Part shown: positions 10,402 to 22,874 of the stretch, piece after piece
How positions within the stretch are numbered: position 1 is the stretch's first letter
Layout: every line of letters starts with the position of its first letter
Assembly: GCF_002575655.3 (NCBI RefSeq)
Contig: NC_053035.3
Coordinates: 372,907,792-372,971,791 of the forward strand
Direction of reading: 5' to 3'
Length of the DNA: 64,000 nucleotides
DNA from: Aegilops tauschii subsp. strangulata
Lineage: Eukaryota > Streptophyta > Magnoliopsida > Poales > Poaceae
Made by a program: the position numbers and the translations under genes
The notes under the pieces: generated by a model
What the model was told of the DNA's origin: nothing
Database searches by the model: none
Seen by the model: only the letters and a program-made list of their open reading frames with translations

Positions 10402-13374
10402 ATGTCTAGATCCAACCTTCTAGGCCGATGGATAGCCTCCTCTATAACAGAGGAGGACATCAAGAAGCTAAGAGAATCCAGGTATCTGACCGCCTAAATC
10501 TCACACAGGCTGCCTGCTCCAGGGCAGGTCATCCCTACTCCCGAACCCAATGAGAGTGTCGTATTTGTTTCCCACTTCCTCTGAGGGCTAGGTTTTAGTC
10601 TTGATCCCTTTGTTAGAGGGCTTATGTTCTATTACAGGCTCAATTTCCATGATCTGGCTCCGGATTCCATCCTTCACATATCGTCGTTCATCGTCGTGTG
10701 TGAGGCCTTCCTCCGCATCACCCCACACTTCGGCTTATGGCTCAAGACCTTCAATGTGAAGCCGAAGATGATCGACGGGCGACACGCAGAATGCGGAGGT
10801 GCCATAATAAGCAAAGGCGATGATGCTCCATGGCCAAAGGGTTCCTTCCCGGAGATGTCCAACTTATGGCAACGGGAGTGGTTTTACATCACGGCTCCCC
10901 GAAGTACTAAGTGGGCAGCTGCCCCCGCCTTCCGTTCGGGTGCCCCGCCACAACTGGCATCATGGGTCAACAAGGGGCTGGACTGGGGGCCAGTTAATGA
11001 CGTGCCGACATTGCAGAGTCGCATTCGAGATCTCCTCAAGAGAGATGTCGGCCTTGTCAAGGTAATGCAAGTCATGCTAGTTCGTCGGGTCCTGCCATGC
11101 CAACGTCGACCTCTCCGTATGTGGGAGTTCAACCCGGAAGGACCGCGAACTATTCAGCAATTCTTCGGCATGACGCTCGAAGAGATGTATGGATTGTTCT
11201 TCGGATCACGAATAAAGTGTCCGGACACCACCGAGGATGCGTGTCTAAACTGAAATCATCCATATACCCACGTAAGTAATTCTGCAGGCGAACACGCTGT
11301 CTTTTAATTTGTCACAACATCATTCTGAAAAATTGCTCTATGACTAGGATTGGATAAAAAGGCGAAGATGATCAGGTGTTCGGCCCCCCTTCCTGAGGGC
11401 TCACCGGATCCTGTACTAGCCAGGATGCTTGAGCTCGCACCTTATCAAGCGCCATCATGGGAAGATAAAGGGAGGAATAAAGAAGCCGAAAGCGGGCCTC
11501 ACTCATTACTCATCCAAACCGGGGGAATTAGTGTCTCCGTGAAGGAGGATAACCGGGGAGAAGAATCTGAAATTTCCTCTGCCCAAGGAAGGAAAAGGAC
11601 CGCCTCTGAAGACTTGGAAACAAGGGTTTCCAAACGAGGGAAGAAACCTTCACCAGTGGGCCCTGCCCCGGAGGGCATCCTTACCGCACAGTGCCCGCGA
11701 GGGGATCAGTCCTCCACCGAGCTATAAGTGAACAAGAGTACTTTTGGTAAATATATCCTGCTTCATCTTCGAGACGCATGTCTTGCAGTTCGGATCGTAG
11801 CCCTTCTCGACAGAGTTCGTCTTCGGGGGATCTTCTTCCGGAGATGATGGAGAGCGAAACGCCTCCCCCCTGTCTCCCCGCCTCTTGAGGTGGACGACCC
11901 TGAGGTATCGTCACGGAGGATTTCTCCCGATCCGCCAAAGCCGGAAGGTAACCCTCCGGCCACCCTAAGTCCGGAGGATTCGGCTCCTAAGGAGAGAAAC
12001 AGAAAGAGTCCGGGACTGTCCGGTGCACAACCGGACGTACTGATGGGTCTTCTGGAGCAAGCGGCTATCTCAGAGGTGCATCGTACTTTAATGGGTACGG
12101 TGGTTGAGAGGATTTCATCCGCCAAAAGTGGGTTGCATAAAGCTTTTATGAGCCCGCTAAAAGGCTTTGAGGTACGCAAAGTAATATATATTTTGACGGT
12201 ACCGCACACGCTAGGTGTGCCCTATACAGATAGTAGCCCCTGAGACTCTGGTTGCCGTCCTAAAGGCGACAAACAGAGGATCATAGTCCCAGGTGATGAT
12301 CACGCTGTTTTCATGTGCAGGCAGCTGAGGGTCCGGTGGCTAGCCGGACTGGTGAGTTTGCCGAACTGAAGCGGCAACTTGATGCGGCAGATGCCGACAT
12401 CGTGCTTGTAAACGAGCGGCTTGACGTGGCACAGGGTATGTATTCTCCGGTGGTTAACAGATATTTAAGAGGAGCGTGATGCTAGTATCTATAATATACT
12501 GTGACTGCAGATGGAGCTGCCATCGTGGAGACCCTTCGGGCGGAGCTTGCCCGAGCCAAGGAATAAGCTAGGAGAAGTGATGTGGCCGCCCTAAAGGCGG
12601 TCGAAGAATTAAGAGCCGAACAGGCTGCTCATCGCCAGAGCGAAGATAAAATAGCCAAGATGGCTGTTGAGCTAAAGGATGCCGCCGACCGATATGAGCT
12701 TCTTGAAAAGGAAAGCCAAGCGAAGCGGCGGACCTGAAGAAAGCCATGGTAGCAGCCAAGGAGACCCACTCTGAAATCAGAGCGGTGCAGGAGGAGCTTC
12801 GTCAAGCCGGAGATATCACAGCTAGGAAGCCCTTTTTGTTGCGGACGAAGTTCGGAGATCCGAAGTATGCCCCTCTGGATCAATTATGGAGTGCTGCAGA
12901 CGCGTACTTGGACTTGGCAGCGAGTGCTGCTGATGCGACTGAGTATTTCAAAGATAAAAAAGATCATGAAGTGGAAAAGTTGTTCTGGTCGCAATTCAGT
13001 GCTCCAACGCGTCCGCTGCTGTTAAATGAGGAAATGGCCGAGTGGGCTGAGCTCCATAGGTTGTCCGGGCTTGCCATGGGGTCTGTCGTGGATCATCTTT
13101 GGCCGGAAGGACCATGGCCGAATAGTTATTTTGGTTTAGTGCAACGATTCCTTGGTGCTGTGCCGCATATCGATGCTGCAAAGAGGTCGGCGTGCATAGA
13201 GGGTGCGCGGATGGCTCTTGCCCGTGTTAAGACATACTGGGCAGAGATGGAGGCCACCACTATTGTGACCCAGAGTTCGGCCGTAGGCCAGGTATCAGCC
13301 GAGCACTATTTTGAAGAAGTCCTAGAAGGCGCTCGTTTAATAGAGGCCCAGTGCTCGAAGAGTATCATGTTCTA
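10402..13374 (+). pseudogene. antisense additional ORF of the Fatima-like element (putative gypsy-type transposon protein, PF04195-like), broken
   Basis: This gene runs opposite to the element, between its 3' LTR and the missing pol, a known arrangement in Tat-lineage Gypsy elements; its function is unknown. It starts MSRSNLLGRW at 10402. In-frame stops at 10495 (TAA) and 10582 (TGA) interrupt the first exon, which then stays open to 11253 and includes RITPHFGLWLKTFNVKP and FYITAP. Further exon-like blocks follow: 11350-11727 (basic, Ser-rich), about 11775-12180, 12320-12435 and 12511-13374. The last is Ala/Glu-rich, coiled-coil-like at its start, and contains DQLWSAADAYLDLAASAADA. Splice-like GT/AG borders separate the blocks. 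The stops and a frameshift near 11887 make it a pseudogene. Confidence 0.78.
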
Positions 13375-13455
13375 GTGACATGTAACCCGATTGTAAAAAC
13401 AATGCTATTAGGATTATAAAGGTTGTGTTTATACTTTTGCCTGAAAGTATTATGA

Positions 13456-14301
13456 CACTACAAAAAAAAGACACATCCGTGACATTTTGGGCCGAACGAA
13501 TTTTTTTCTGTCATACATATGACACTTCTATGACGATAATTGTGACAAAACCCGGTATTATCATAGATGTGGTGGGCTCCTACTTCTATGACAAAAAATC
13601 ATGACAGGAAATGGGCTTTTCGTCCTAGGCGGGCCGGAGACGCAGCTGCATGACACTCTTTGCGCCGTCCATGACGGAAAAAACCGTGGTAGAAGCGAGG
13701 GCGAGGAAAATTTCGGGGAGTTCCCGGTTACGGTGGGAGGTCGGGGGCCGAGCGATGCGCGTTTCTCTCGTACACGTACGCGCGTGTGTGCGAGGTGTTG
13801 GCTCTAACTGAACCCAAGCGAGGCGTTGGGCTCTAACTGAACCCGAGCGATTGCACTGCAGGCTACGCGTTACTGAACCCGAGCGATCGATCGATGGCTA
13901 TTAACTGAACCCGATCGAGCGATTCCTTCGCTACTGCTGCTAACTGAAGCCGATCGATTGGATGAACAGTGAGCGTTGGGGGGGGGGGGGTTGGATGAAC
14001 AGTGAGCGGTGGCGTTGCCTCTGGATGAACAGGACCCCGTGGTGTGGAGGGCTGGATGAACAGTAGACGGTGGAGGGGTGCCCGTGGAGGGGTGGTTGAA
14101 CAGGATGCCATGGTGTGGAGGGCTGAATGAACAGTAGACGATGGAGGGGTGCCCGTGGAGGGGTGGTTGAACAGTAGCCGGTGGATTAGCGCCCGCTGGA
14201 GGCTGGATGAACAGGAGCCCGTGGAGGCTGGAGGAGGTCGACGGTAGCCCGTGGAGGCTGGAGGAGGTCGACGGTGGAGATGAACAGTATCCCGTGGAGT
14301 C
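13456..14301. repeat. left subterminal region of the large CACTA with degenerate short repeats
   Basis: The first 300 bp carry repeated tatgaca/tgacag motifs. From about 13800 there are repeats of ctgaacccgagcga, and from about 13960 repeats of tggatgaacagtag with gtggaggggt. No coding sequence is supported; open frames here are GC-driven. Confidence 0.75.
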
Positions 14302-14690
14302 CCGTTTTGCGGTACGCCACACCCCTCCCGATGAACAGGACCCCCGTTTCGACCGTAGGAGGTCCGTTTCGTCCGTTTTGCGATACGCCACACCCCTCCC
14401 GATCAACAGGACCCCCGTTTCGACCGTAGGAGGTCTGTTTCGTCCGTTTTGCGGTACGCCACACCCCTCCCGATCAACAGGACCCCGTTTCGACCGTAGG
14501 AGGTCCGTTTCCTCCGTTTTGCGGTACGCCACACCCCTCCCGATCAACAGGACCCCCGTTTCGACCGTAGGAGGTCCATTTCCTCCGTTTTGCGGTATGC
14601 CACACCCCTCCCGATCAACAGGACCCCGTTCCAAACGTAGGAGGTCCGTTTCCTCCGTTTTGCGGTACGCCAGGCCTCGTTTCCATCGCA
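14302..14690. repeat. tandem repeat, six copies of 70-71 bp
   Basis: ccgttttgcggtacgccaca begins copies at 14302, 14373, 14444, 14514, 14585 and 14655. Each copy continues through a cccctcccgatcaacagga block and a tttcgaccgtaggaggtc block. It is part of the left subterminal repeat zone of the CACTA element. Confidence 0.92.
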
Positions 14691-14767
14691 TGTTCCGTCC
14701 AAGCCCTCCCGATGAACACGACCACACATTCCGTTCCGACCCAGCCGGTTGGCTCCCACGCGTTTCG

Positions 14768-14880
14768 TTGCCTCCCGATGAACACGACGCATTCTGTTGC
14801 CTCCCCATGAACACGACGCATTCCGTTGCCTCCCCATGAACACGACGCATTCCGTTGCCTCCCCATGAACACGACGACGA
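14768..14880. repeat. tandem repeat, four copies of 28-29 bp
   Basis: gttgcctccccatgaacacg recurs at 14768, 14796, 14825 and 14854. The next 250 bp (to about 15130) are rich in tacgtac-type short palindromes, and no gene is evident there. Confidence 0.88.
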
Positions 14881-15154
14881 CGCTGTTTCTCCGTTCCGAC
14901 CCAGCAATGTACACGAGCCCTAGCCGTACGTATGCGCGAGTAGGCGTTCGAGACCCCGCCCGTATGTACACGTATGTGGCCGTATTTTCTTTCTTGCACC
15001 CTGGCCGCTGTACGTACATGTACATGCTACGTGCGCGCCTCTACTACAACACGTACGCGCCTCTACTACGACACGTGCGCGCCTCTACATCCACCAGTAT
15101 ATATGTACGTACACGTTCGCGAACAGAATGACAACGCTACGTACGCTTCGACCA

Positions 15155-15375
15155 GGTGGGTCCCGACTGTCAGGCACTTCCTTGCGTGCGAAGATCTAGC
15201 TGGTGGGTCCCAGCAGTTAGGGGGCGAATCGTTTTTTTTTGCCCGGACGCACTTCCTTGCGTGCGAGGATGTAGCTGGTGGGTCCCAGCAGTCAGGGGGG
15301 CAAATCGTTTTTTTTTGCCCGGACGCATTTCCTTGCGTGCGAAGATGTAGCTGGTGGGTCCCAGCAGTCAGGGGG
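15155..15375. repeat. tandem repeat, three copies of ~76 bp
   Basis: tggtgggtcccagcagt occurs at 15201, 15276 and 15352, each after cttgcgtgcgaagat and each followed by a T-run in the first copies. The block belongs to the CACTA subterminal region. Confidence 0.88.
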
Positions 15376-15410
15376 AAATGTTTTTTCATGAAATACGGTG
15401 GCCCATATGG

Positions 15411-16690
15411 TGGGTCCCCGCTGTCAGGTGGAGGAATCATTATTTTGCGCGTAATAAGGAGGCACTTCCTTGCTGCGGTCGTGGACCCGGCTGTCAGCCT
15501 CTCCACGTACAGTCCATGTCCGATGGAAGTCGTTCCTTGACCATGTTGACCACGCCATGCGGAGAGCACCACGGCGGTGGACGACGGCGAGGACTAGGAA
15601 GGGGACGGCTCGGAGCTGGGGAAGGCGCAACAGTGGATGCCCACGCGAAGAGGAGTATGAGGGTTCACTGGTTCGGCTGCGGTGTGAGGCTGCTGTCGCC
15701 GCAGAATAACAGGGGGTGTGGGTGAGTAGAGGGATGGCCTAGCCAGCGGTGGGAGTAGTAGGGGGCGGTGAGGCCTCCGCGGCATCACAGCCGGCCACGG
15801 GAGGCAGGAGCATGCGGCAAGACCGGCGCTGGTTTGGGCGCCTGGAGCAAGAAGACCGGAGGTTGAAGAAGCACTACGGCCGTTGGATGAACATCGTACG
15901 GTAACAGGAGCTAGAATCGTTCATATTGAGTAAGTTGACAAAGCCCTCGGTCCCCGTCAACTTGGTAGGCCCACAAGTCAGCCTCCCACTATGCTGGGTT
16001 CCAGCTGGCAGGGGGAGTATTCATTTTTTTGTGCGTAATAAGGAGGCACTTCCTTGCGTGCGAAGATAGCTGATGGGTCTGACATGTCAGCGTGGGGCAC
16101 GTTATTTTCGCGAAATACAGAGGCCCTTCCGGTGGGTCCCAGATGTCAGGTGGAGGAATCATTATTTTGCGCGTAATAAGGAGGCATTTCCTTGTGTGCG
16201 GCCGTGACCCAGCTGTCAGCCTCTCCACGCATAGTCTACTTCCGATGGTGTCGTTTGTTCACCACGTTGACCACGCCGCGCCGAGCGCATCCAAGGTGGT
16301 GGACGACGGCGAGGCCCCGGACAGCAACGAGCCAGAGATGGGAAGACGCGGGAGTAGAGTCGCAGACAGAGAGGCGTACGAGGGTTAACTGGTTCTAGTG
16401 CGGTGTGGTTCGGCAGTCGGTGGAGAAGAACAGGAGGTGTGGAGGGGTGGAGGGATGGCCTGGCCAACGGTGGAGTAGCACTTCATAGCGAAGCGTGCTA
16501 AGCAGAGCTGCTAGCAGCAGGAGGCGGGAGGTGGTCCCGGCGGCACTGGAGGAAGAAGACGAGAGATTGAAGATGGATGCCGGTCGTTGGATGTAAATCC
16601 AACGGCTAACATGTCAGAATCATTTGTTGAGTAAATTGACAACGACTTGCGTTGGCTTCGACCTATTGGCCCACATTTCAGCCTCCAAAA
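15411..16690. repeat. ~720-bp tandem duplication in the CACTA left arm
   Basis: The block ggaggaatcattattttgcg follows a ggtgggtccc start at 15411 and again at 16131. The two copies then run in parallel: a ttgaccacgcc segment, a gtggacgacggcgag segment, a ggatggcct segment, and a final gttggatg...ttgacaa segment. Copies are clearly diverged. No protein homology is recognised. Confidence 0.82.
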
Positions 16691-18000
16691 ATGTGGCACG
16701 TATTCAACCCATTTTTTCAGAATTTATAGTCTCTTTTTTTGCGCGGTAGAATTTACAGTCAATTTGATCTTTTTTTTGAATTACAGCTATTAGCTGGGCT
16801 GGGTGAACAAATAATGTAGCGTCCATGCGGCCCATTTATTTTATTTCCTAAAAAATTACAGGCCATTTGCACTTTCTCGAAATACACGATTTTGCTGGGC
16901 TGATTCTAAATATAATGTTGGGTTGGGCCGGCAATGTTATCAAAAAATAAAAATCGGCTGAGCATTTTGTTATAAATATATTTAAATAATAAGTGATATT
17001 ATTACATTCGTCCTTAAATCTTACCAAGATTTTGTACACGATCACTAGGATTTTCATGCCAAAACAATCCAAGATTTTATTTGTTAAGAAATTATTTTTA
17101 TAAGTTAATAAGACGTGGGATATTGTTTTCTTACATATGTAAGTATCTGTTAAATATATGATGACAATAAAATTAATATATAATAACATATAAAATAATT
17201 TAAATATATATAATATAGTTAGAAGGGAAACATAAGTTAGACCTGGCGTTCCTATTCTTATATAGAAAAATAGAACAGACCTCTGCGTTTTCTTCAAAAA
17301 AATACATAAATTGGGCTGCCAAAAATAAAACCTCGGATGGGAGGTCCATAGGCCGGTCGATACATGACGGCCCTAAGAAAATACAAACATGCCTATACAT
17401 GAAGGCCATAAAACCTCCTATCCGAGGTCGTGGGCTGTGCATGTTAAAAATGAAAGCCTAGACGGGGCAGCCCAAAACCACGTCCAACACTTGCCAAAAC
17501 TTCGTCCCTCGTTTTCTCTGTGTTTCGCACACTCGACATTGTGTGGGCATTTTGACTGTGCATCATATGAAGATGTGCTATGCATGAATGTTGATCAGCA
17601 TGATGTTAACTGGCTGGTAGTTCCATTTTCGACCATGAATAAAACTTCCAACATGATGTTAACCCTGTTTGAAAAGGCCGTGTTAATATAAATGCTCTGC
17701 CTCTGAAAGTTGCAGTTTCTTATCTGAAACTGAACTTGCAGTTTCTTATCTGAAACTGAAACTTGTAGTTTCTTCTGTGAGAATCACATTGTCTGCACTT
17801 TTATACTCATATGAAACTACATTTTTTTAAGTGCTAAAAATAGATCTCTAGAATTCATAAAATACTTCATATGCTCAATACTGCAAATCTGAAATTCAAA
17901 AGACATTCGTATTTGAAAGTACTCTCAAAATACACAACACAAAACACAATTCACAACCTGCAAATACTGATAACCCTAAGCTCCTCCTGACAATTCACAA
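16691..18000. other. AT-rich non-coding stretch in the CACTA interior
   Basis: No gene is supported. It contains a short inverted repeat (cctcggatgggaggt at 17331-17345 against acctcctatccgagg at 17413-17427) and three copies of a 28-bp unit starting ttgcagtttcttatctgaaa at 17709, 17737 and 17764. Confidence 0.7.
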
Positions 18001-18044
18001 CCTGCCCGACTATTGGGATGGGGGGGTGGGGCAGCCCCCTCCTA

Positions 18045-18790
18045 TTCCTCGACAGCAGACAGCCGTCCCGTGAGACGATGTGAACGGCGAGGGAGACAAC
18101 GGCGGGGAAGCATCGTCGGGCCAACTGCTTTTCTCCTCTTGCAGTTGGGTTCGGTCGACGAAGACTCCACCGGCTCGCTCTGGCAGGACACCCTCACAAA
18201 CGGCACCCTGTAGATGCTCGATCCTTCAATCTCTGGTGGATGCTTCATCTGGGATCGAAATCTGTTTTCTCCATGGCCCAGAGGAGCAGCTCTATGGAGA
18301 GGATGCATAAACGAATCAGGCAGATCGCCGGCGGCGACCAGGCAAAGTTAGCCAGGTTGAAGGAGATCCTTAGTTGGTTTGACAATGAGTGGGAGATTTC
18401 GAGGACGGTGCGGGCCATGTGGCAATGTATGCGAAAGAGCGAGACGGCGGCGATGAGGGTGGCGATGTACATGTACTCCTCGGCGGCAGTCACGCCGCAG
18501 TCCTCCGAGTTCATCGAGTATCTCCTCTGGGCGATGGAGCAGACAGATTCGCCCGAGGCGACAGTCAGGCAGAGGTGGTGGGCGTGCAGGTCGAAGGTCG
18601 AGCACCCAGAGGACAACGAATCGATCGAGTATGGTGTGTCGTTCGTGAGGGTGCAGAGCCAGCCGGAGCCACATGAGTATTCGTTCTCCCACCGCAGGAG
18701 GAGGCCGGATGGCGCGACGTTGCTTCCCCGCCGTTCTCCACGGTTCCCTCGACGCTCGCCTCGTTTCAATGGCGGCGGTAGGATTTAAGG
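18045..18790. repeat. inverted duplication of a gene fragment
   Basis: The minus-strand reading of 18295-18045 and the plus-strand reading of about 18525-18785 give related peptides. Both have LLWAMEKTD/LLWAMEQTD, then a VPFVRV/VSFVRV block followed by QSEP/QPEP, then an Arg-rich LLPRR(S)-type tail. The left arm lacks about 60 bp present in the right. The arms point away from each other around a unique centre, so a transcript through the locus could fold back on itself. Confidence 0.72.
18240..18788 (+). CDS. hypothetical protein in CACTA cargo, right arm of the inverted duplication
   Basis: The open frame runs 182 codons from the ATG at 18240; an internal start at 18294 (MERMHKRIRQIAGGD) is an alternative. 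The centre (SWFDNEWEISRTVRAMWQCM, then AMRVAMYMYSSAAV) looks helical and is followed by LLWAMEQTD. The C-terminus is basic, with RRRRPDG and repeated RRSPRF. I do not recognise a family. Codon use and composition are protein-like, and the C-terminal half is mirrored in the left arm on the opposite strand, which suggests descent from a real gene. Whether it is expressed is unknown. Confidence 0.45.
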   Translation: MLHLGSKSVFSMAQRSSSMERMHKRIRQIAGGDQAKLARLKEILSWFDNEWEISRTVRAMWQCMRKSETAAMRVAMYMYSSAAVTPQSSEFIEYLLWAMEQTDSPEATVRQRWWACRSKVEHPEDNESIEYGVSFVRVQSQPEPHEYSFSHRRRRPDGATLLPRRSPRFPRRSPRFNGGGRI

Positions 18791-18799
18791 TAAGCTTCG

Positions 18800-20600
18800 C
18801 ACTAACCTAATCTTCCACCTGCTCATGCTTACAATCAGTGTGACAGCTAATGAAAATCATGCTTACAATCAGTCTTTGAGTACTACGCCAATCACCCTAA
18901 AATAGCTCTGGACCTTTGGGTCAAAGTTGTGACACAGTGTACAAATAAACAAAATAGATTGGTGCTTCTTTCAGAAAAGAGTACTCCCTAGAAAACTGCC
19001 AATATAAGCTACTAGTATTTGGTTTGATGATTTGCTGCCGAGAAAGATCCGTCCATAGAGAGCACCACACATCCCACTGGTGGTGGTGGATGCCAATGCG
19101 TGCATGCAACATGGTTGGTGTCGGTAATTTTTACTTGGCACACCTCGCACTCTGCATATATGCCGGTTCCATAAATACATTTGTGCAGTTCCACCAAAAT
19201 GCAGCTGAATAACCCTGTTTGCACAGATAATGAAAAAGCATGATTACATTATAGTGGCACTAGTTGATGAAACACACAAAATAAATAGAAGAAAATATTG
19301 CGATAGTATCATAGTATGCCATGCTGCGAGGGCGAGATGGGCCCTGCGACGCCTCATATGGTACGCCTCATACTGGACATCGTCCCAAGTCTCCCAGATA
19401 CACCTTCTGCCAGTGATGAACATCAGTGTACAGCGGTAGTACAAGGAGGCACCTTGATACATTCAAATCTCTATTTTTGTACATATCAACTAAAATTAAG
19501 CACCCCAGTTTGCAGAAACGCTTAAACATTAACAATGGGACTAGTTGATGAAACATACATTAACAAAGAGAAGCACTTTCTTTATCTACATTGGAAATGA
19601 AATGATAGAGATTACACTCGCTCTATTTTAACTGTATTATTACTTCATTTTATCAGTGACACTAGGGTTGAGCAGGTGGCAAACGAGGTGTACCGTGCGT
19701 CGAAAGGATGGAGGTCGGGGTGCTTAGACTGGGATGCTGAAGCTGGCTCTTTCAGTCACCAACATGGATGATTCAATTCATGGGACCTTTTGGTGCAGTT
19801 CACCTAAAATGAAGCAATGTCCTGTCAGCTAGCAGCTTCTTCTTCAATTTTTTTTAAGAAAAGGGCTCCAGCCCCGGTTCCATTTCCATCAGAAAACGAA
19901 ACCCACGGAGCTTCTTATTCATTAGTTGCAATAAAATTGAGCAACATCAAGGTTGGTTGTGAAGCTCCTGGAATGCTCAACTATAATTTGGATATCATTT
20001 CTGTAGTTCAACTAAGATCGAGCGTGAAATGTATATCTCTGTTTGCACAAAAAAGGTGGAAAGGAGGGTGACTAACAAGTGATGAAACATGCATCAAATG
20101 AAAAGAAGCATGTTCCTTATCTGAATGGCAATCCTACAAGGACAGTAGCAATTTCTAAAGCACTGGCATTGCTAGATATTAGTGTGGGCATTAGGATTAA
20201 CTATGACAACCGTTAAATACGACATTACTTTGGGCACGGGAGAGTAGGCGGACCATGACAGTTGCATTTCTAACGAAAAGAACCAACTTATCTTAATGGG
20301 AAATTTTAGCAGGACATGTAAAGAAGTGCCATTGATTCATATTACTGGAGGCATTACATTGAAAACAACATTGGTTTAATGTGTCCTTACTTTTAATAGT
20401 GTGACTGCTACATTTTACCAGTGGCATTACATAAGAGTGGCTCGAGGCAACAAACATCAGAACAGGATATCTGGGTTGGTCCCATTTTTGTTCGGTATAG
20501 CCACCTTATACTGTGTGAGGCTAGCAAATCTAGTGCTGGACTTACTCTGTTGACTTGTCCCCCAGTCCCCACTTTCTTTCCTTTTTCAACCAATAGATCG
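18800..20600. other. non-coding CACTA interior with scattered short duplications
   Basis: I see no supported gene. The phrase actagttgatgaaaca(c/t)aca recurs near 19260 and 19545, and caccaaaatgcagc/cacctaaaatgaagc near 19190 and 19800, which suggests old, diverged internal duplication. Confidence 0.6.
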
Positions 20601-22150
20601 GGTTTATATTGAGTTTGTACTGCGTTTCCCTTTATTTCCCTATTAGACCTAGAGACCAGTTGGATAGCCAGTCTCTGCTACTTTTCGCCCCCATTATTTC
20701 CTCTTTCGACCAAGTCCTAGATTCAGGTAACAAATCCTCCCCCACCCCCACCCCCTTTCTTCCTTGTTTGAACCAAGTAGTAGTGATTCGAGTGCATGAA
20801 CTCGTTTTACCTCTTAAATGTAAAAAATTAGGTGGTTTTCGAACAGCCGATCGATCCTATCTACGAGGGGGCCTGAGAAATAGTAAAAGATACAAATGCA
20901 GCGACGTCAGGAGCTCGGGAAGTAGAGCAAGGCCGGTTTCGAAGGAAGTTATACCTGATGGTCGCCGGGATGTCGCTAGGTGGGCGGCGGGAGGCCGGAT
21001 CTGCCCACACTATGGCAGCGAGGAAGAAGGGGTCGGAGGCCCTCCCTCGCCAGCGGTGCTTGGGAGAGAACGACAAGGCAGGCTGATCGGGACGCGCCCA
21101 GTAGTGGGTAAGAGCCGTCGCCGAGGACGACCGCGTGAACGTTGCACCTTCTCACCTTCCCTGGCAGAGAAGATCCGGCTGGATCTGTGACCAGCGGTGA
21201 GCAGAGAGAGAGAGTGTGGCCACCGCTGTCGTGTTTAGATCTGGAGAGGCTGAGACAATGTGAAGAGAGCAACACTAGCAAGCAAGCTGGAGGCTCCTGC
21301 CTATATAGTGGAGTAGTACTAGTTTTCTTTTGTCTACCGGAGCCGGCTTGACCTCGTCAATGACTGTCGAGAAGTCTTCATGCACGTGGCCCGGAGGCGC
21401 AGTTGTCGCCATTTTGATCTGAGGCGCCAGATTATAACATATAACACGAAAAAATGCCACATGACAAGAAATCATAACCTCACTGCCCAAAGGAGACAAC
21501 ATGAACCCCGACGGACAAACTAGACGAGGAACAAAGCTCAAATTAAAGATAAACTCGTAGAAAAGGGGTCCGTCGATAGATGTCCTAATTAACATAGCCG
21601 GCTTGACCTAGATGGCAGCCGAGTAGTCACTGTTCGTGCATGTGCCCCCAATGACTAGCCCAACTCAGTTGTCGCTGTTTAACCCTCGCAGTGATCCAAA
21701 GCACATGACACCTAATTTTGTGAGATGACAAGAAACCTTTTTTTAGATTTCTCACCACAACTACAGCCATGTACAACACAGCCTGCATGATATGTAGACG
21801 ATAGCCAATCCAGGCATGTCTGCTGGAGTCTGGTCACATGCATGGACGAACTGATCTTCCGTGTCTTGCAGGGATCGTCCAGGCACCAACGTAGTACAAC
21901 ACTTCTCTAGTACTATCGCTCGTCTCCCTCTTCTATTAAGTCACCCGACTTGTGGGGCCGGGGAGTGTGCCTATGGTCGGTTCTCAATTGCCGTCCCACA
22001 TGTGTGTGCAAACGCAATATGACGTGTGTTCCATTCGGAGAGCAGCGTGCCAGACCGACCGACCGTCTAGGGTGCGACGCGAACGCGACGGGCATGCAGT
22101 ATACTCCGTACATGTGTACCGCCGTTTTCTAGACGCTTTGCTCCGTGGCG
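20601..22150. other. non-coding or unrecognised CACTA interior
   Basis: The longest frame is 193 codons on the plus strand (20609-21190), with an Arg-rich second half and no recognised motif. It lies in GC-rich sequence and I do not support it as a gene. A cctatatag TATA-like string occurs near 21299. Confidence 0.5.
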
Positions 22151-22365
22151 CGGGCGCAATCCATGGATACAAAATTAGTATACTGTATACTATTTAAAAG
22201 TCGAGCGCGGGGCTTTTCCTGTACGGTAGGCGGCGGGGCAGTTCCGCCTAGTCGATTCGATAGAGACGCGAGAAGACGAGGGAGTAGGTTGCTGCAAACG
22301 TAGGACTGTGTGATTTGACAGCGAGTTACTGCTGGACAGGTGGGGCCCCGTGATTTGACTTGCCA
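22151..22365. repeat. dispersed direct repeat, copy 1 (left of the exonuclease-like gene)
   Basis: The sequence starts gcgcaatccatggatac, goes through a ggcggggcag block, and ends with two gtgatttgac motifs around ttactgctgga. A diverged second copy in the same orientation lies at about 24767-24925. The pair brackets the exonuclease-like pseudogene at 23385-24104. Confidence 0.7.
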
Positions 22366-22793
22366 TTATCATTTTAACTGCGGTGCTACGACCGGCGTGA
22401 GTCTCCCGATTCCTGACCACCTCCATACAGGTGCCTCTCCCAATGCTCCACCATGTAGTAGAGGCTGGCTCTTGCATGAGAGCCCACTTCTCCACTTTTT
22501 CCTTGCCTCTCTTTCCTCCACATATGCAAAAATACCATGTAAAGCGCACTATTGTACTTACTTTTACTTGCTCCTACAGGTGCTTAAGCTTGCCACATAG
22601 GCATAAAGTCTTATGTGGCAAGTTAATCAAGAAGAGAGAGACTAGTTTGGTGACCCAAGGAAGAAACGGTGCTAAGCGCGTGTACCTAGGTGAAAAGACA
22701 ATTTTGAGTCTATAGCTAATTAAATGAAGAAAACTTAGCAACACCATTTCATTGGAAGAGGTCACTCCTTGGCAAATGCAATAAATACTAGTA

Positions 22794-22874
22794 CTCCCTG
22801 TGTCCCATAATATAAGAACGTTTTTGGCACTACACTAGTGTCAAAAACATTCTTATATTATGGGACGGAGGGAG
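22794..22874. mobile_element. Stowaway (Mariner-type) MITE
   Basis: This 81-bp element is nearly a full palindrome, from ctccctgtgtcccataatat to its complement ending cggagggag. It is flanked by TA target duplications at 22792-22793 and 22875-22876. The sequence is that of the common Triticeae Stowaway family (Thalos-like). Confidence 0.95.

Noticed and set aside
13870..14907. 345-codon minus-strand frame with repeated RKTEETDLLRSKRG-like peptides
   Set aside because: It is a translation of the 70-bp subterminal tandem repeat of the CACTA element, with no start context or recognised domain.
14940..14965. tRNA B-box-like gttcgagacccc
   Set aside because: No A box at the right distance upstream and no cloverleaf arms can be drawn.
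20609..21190. 193-codon plus-strand frame
   Set aside because: No motif, basic GC-rich second half, overlapping frames on the other strand. It could be part of an old gene but cannot be supported.
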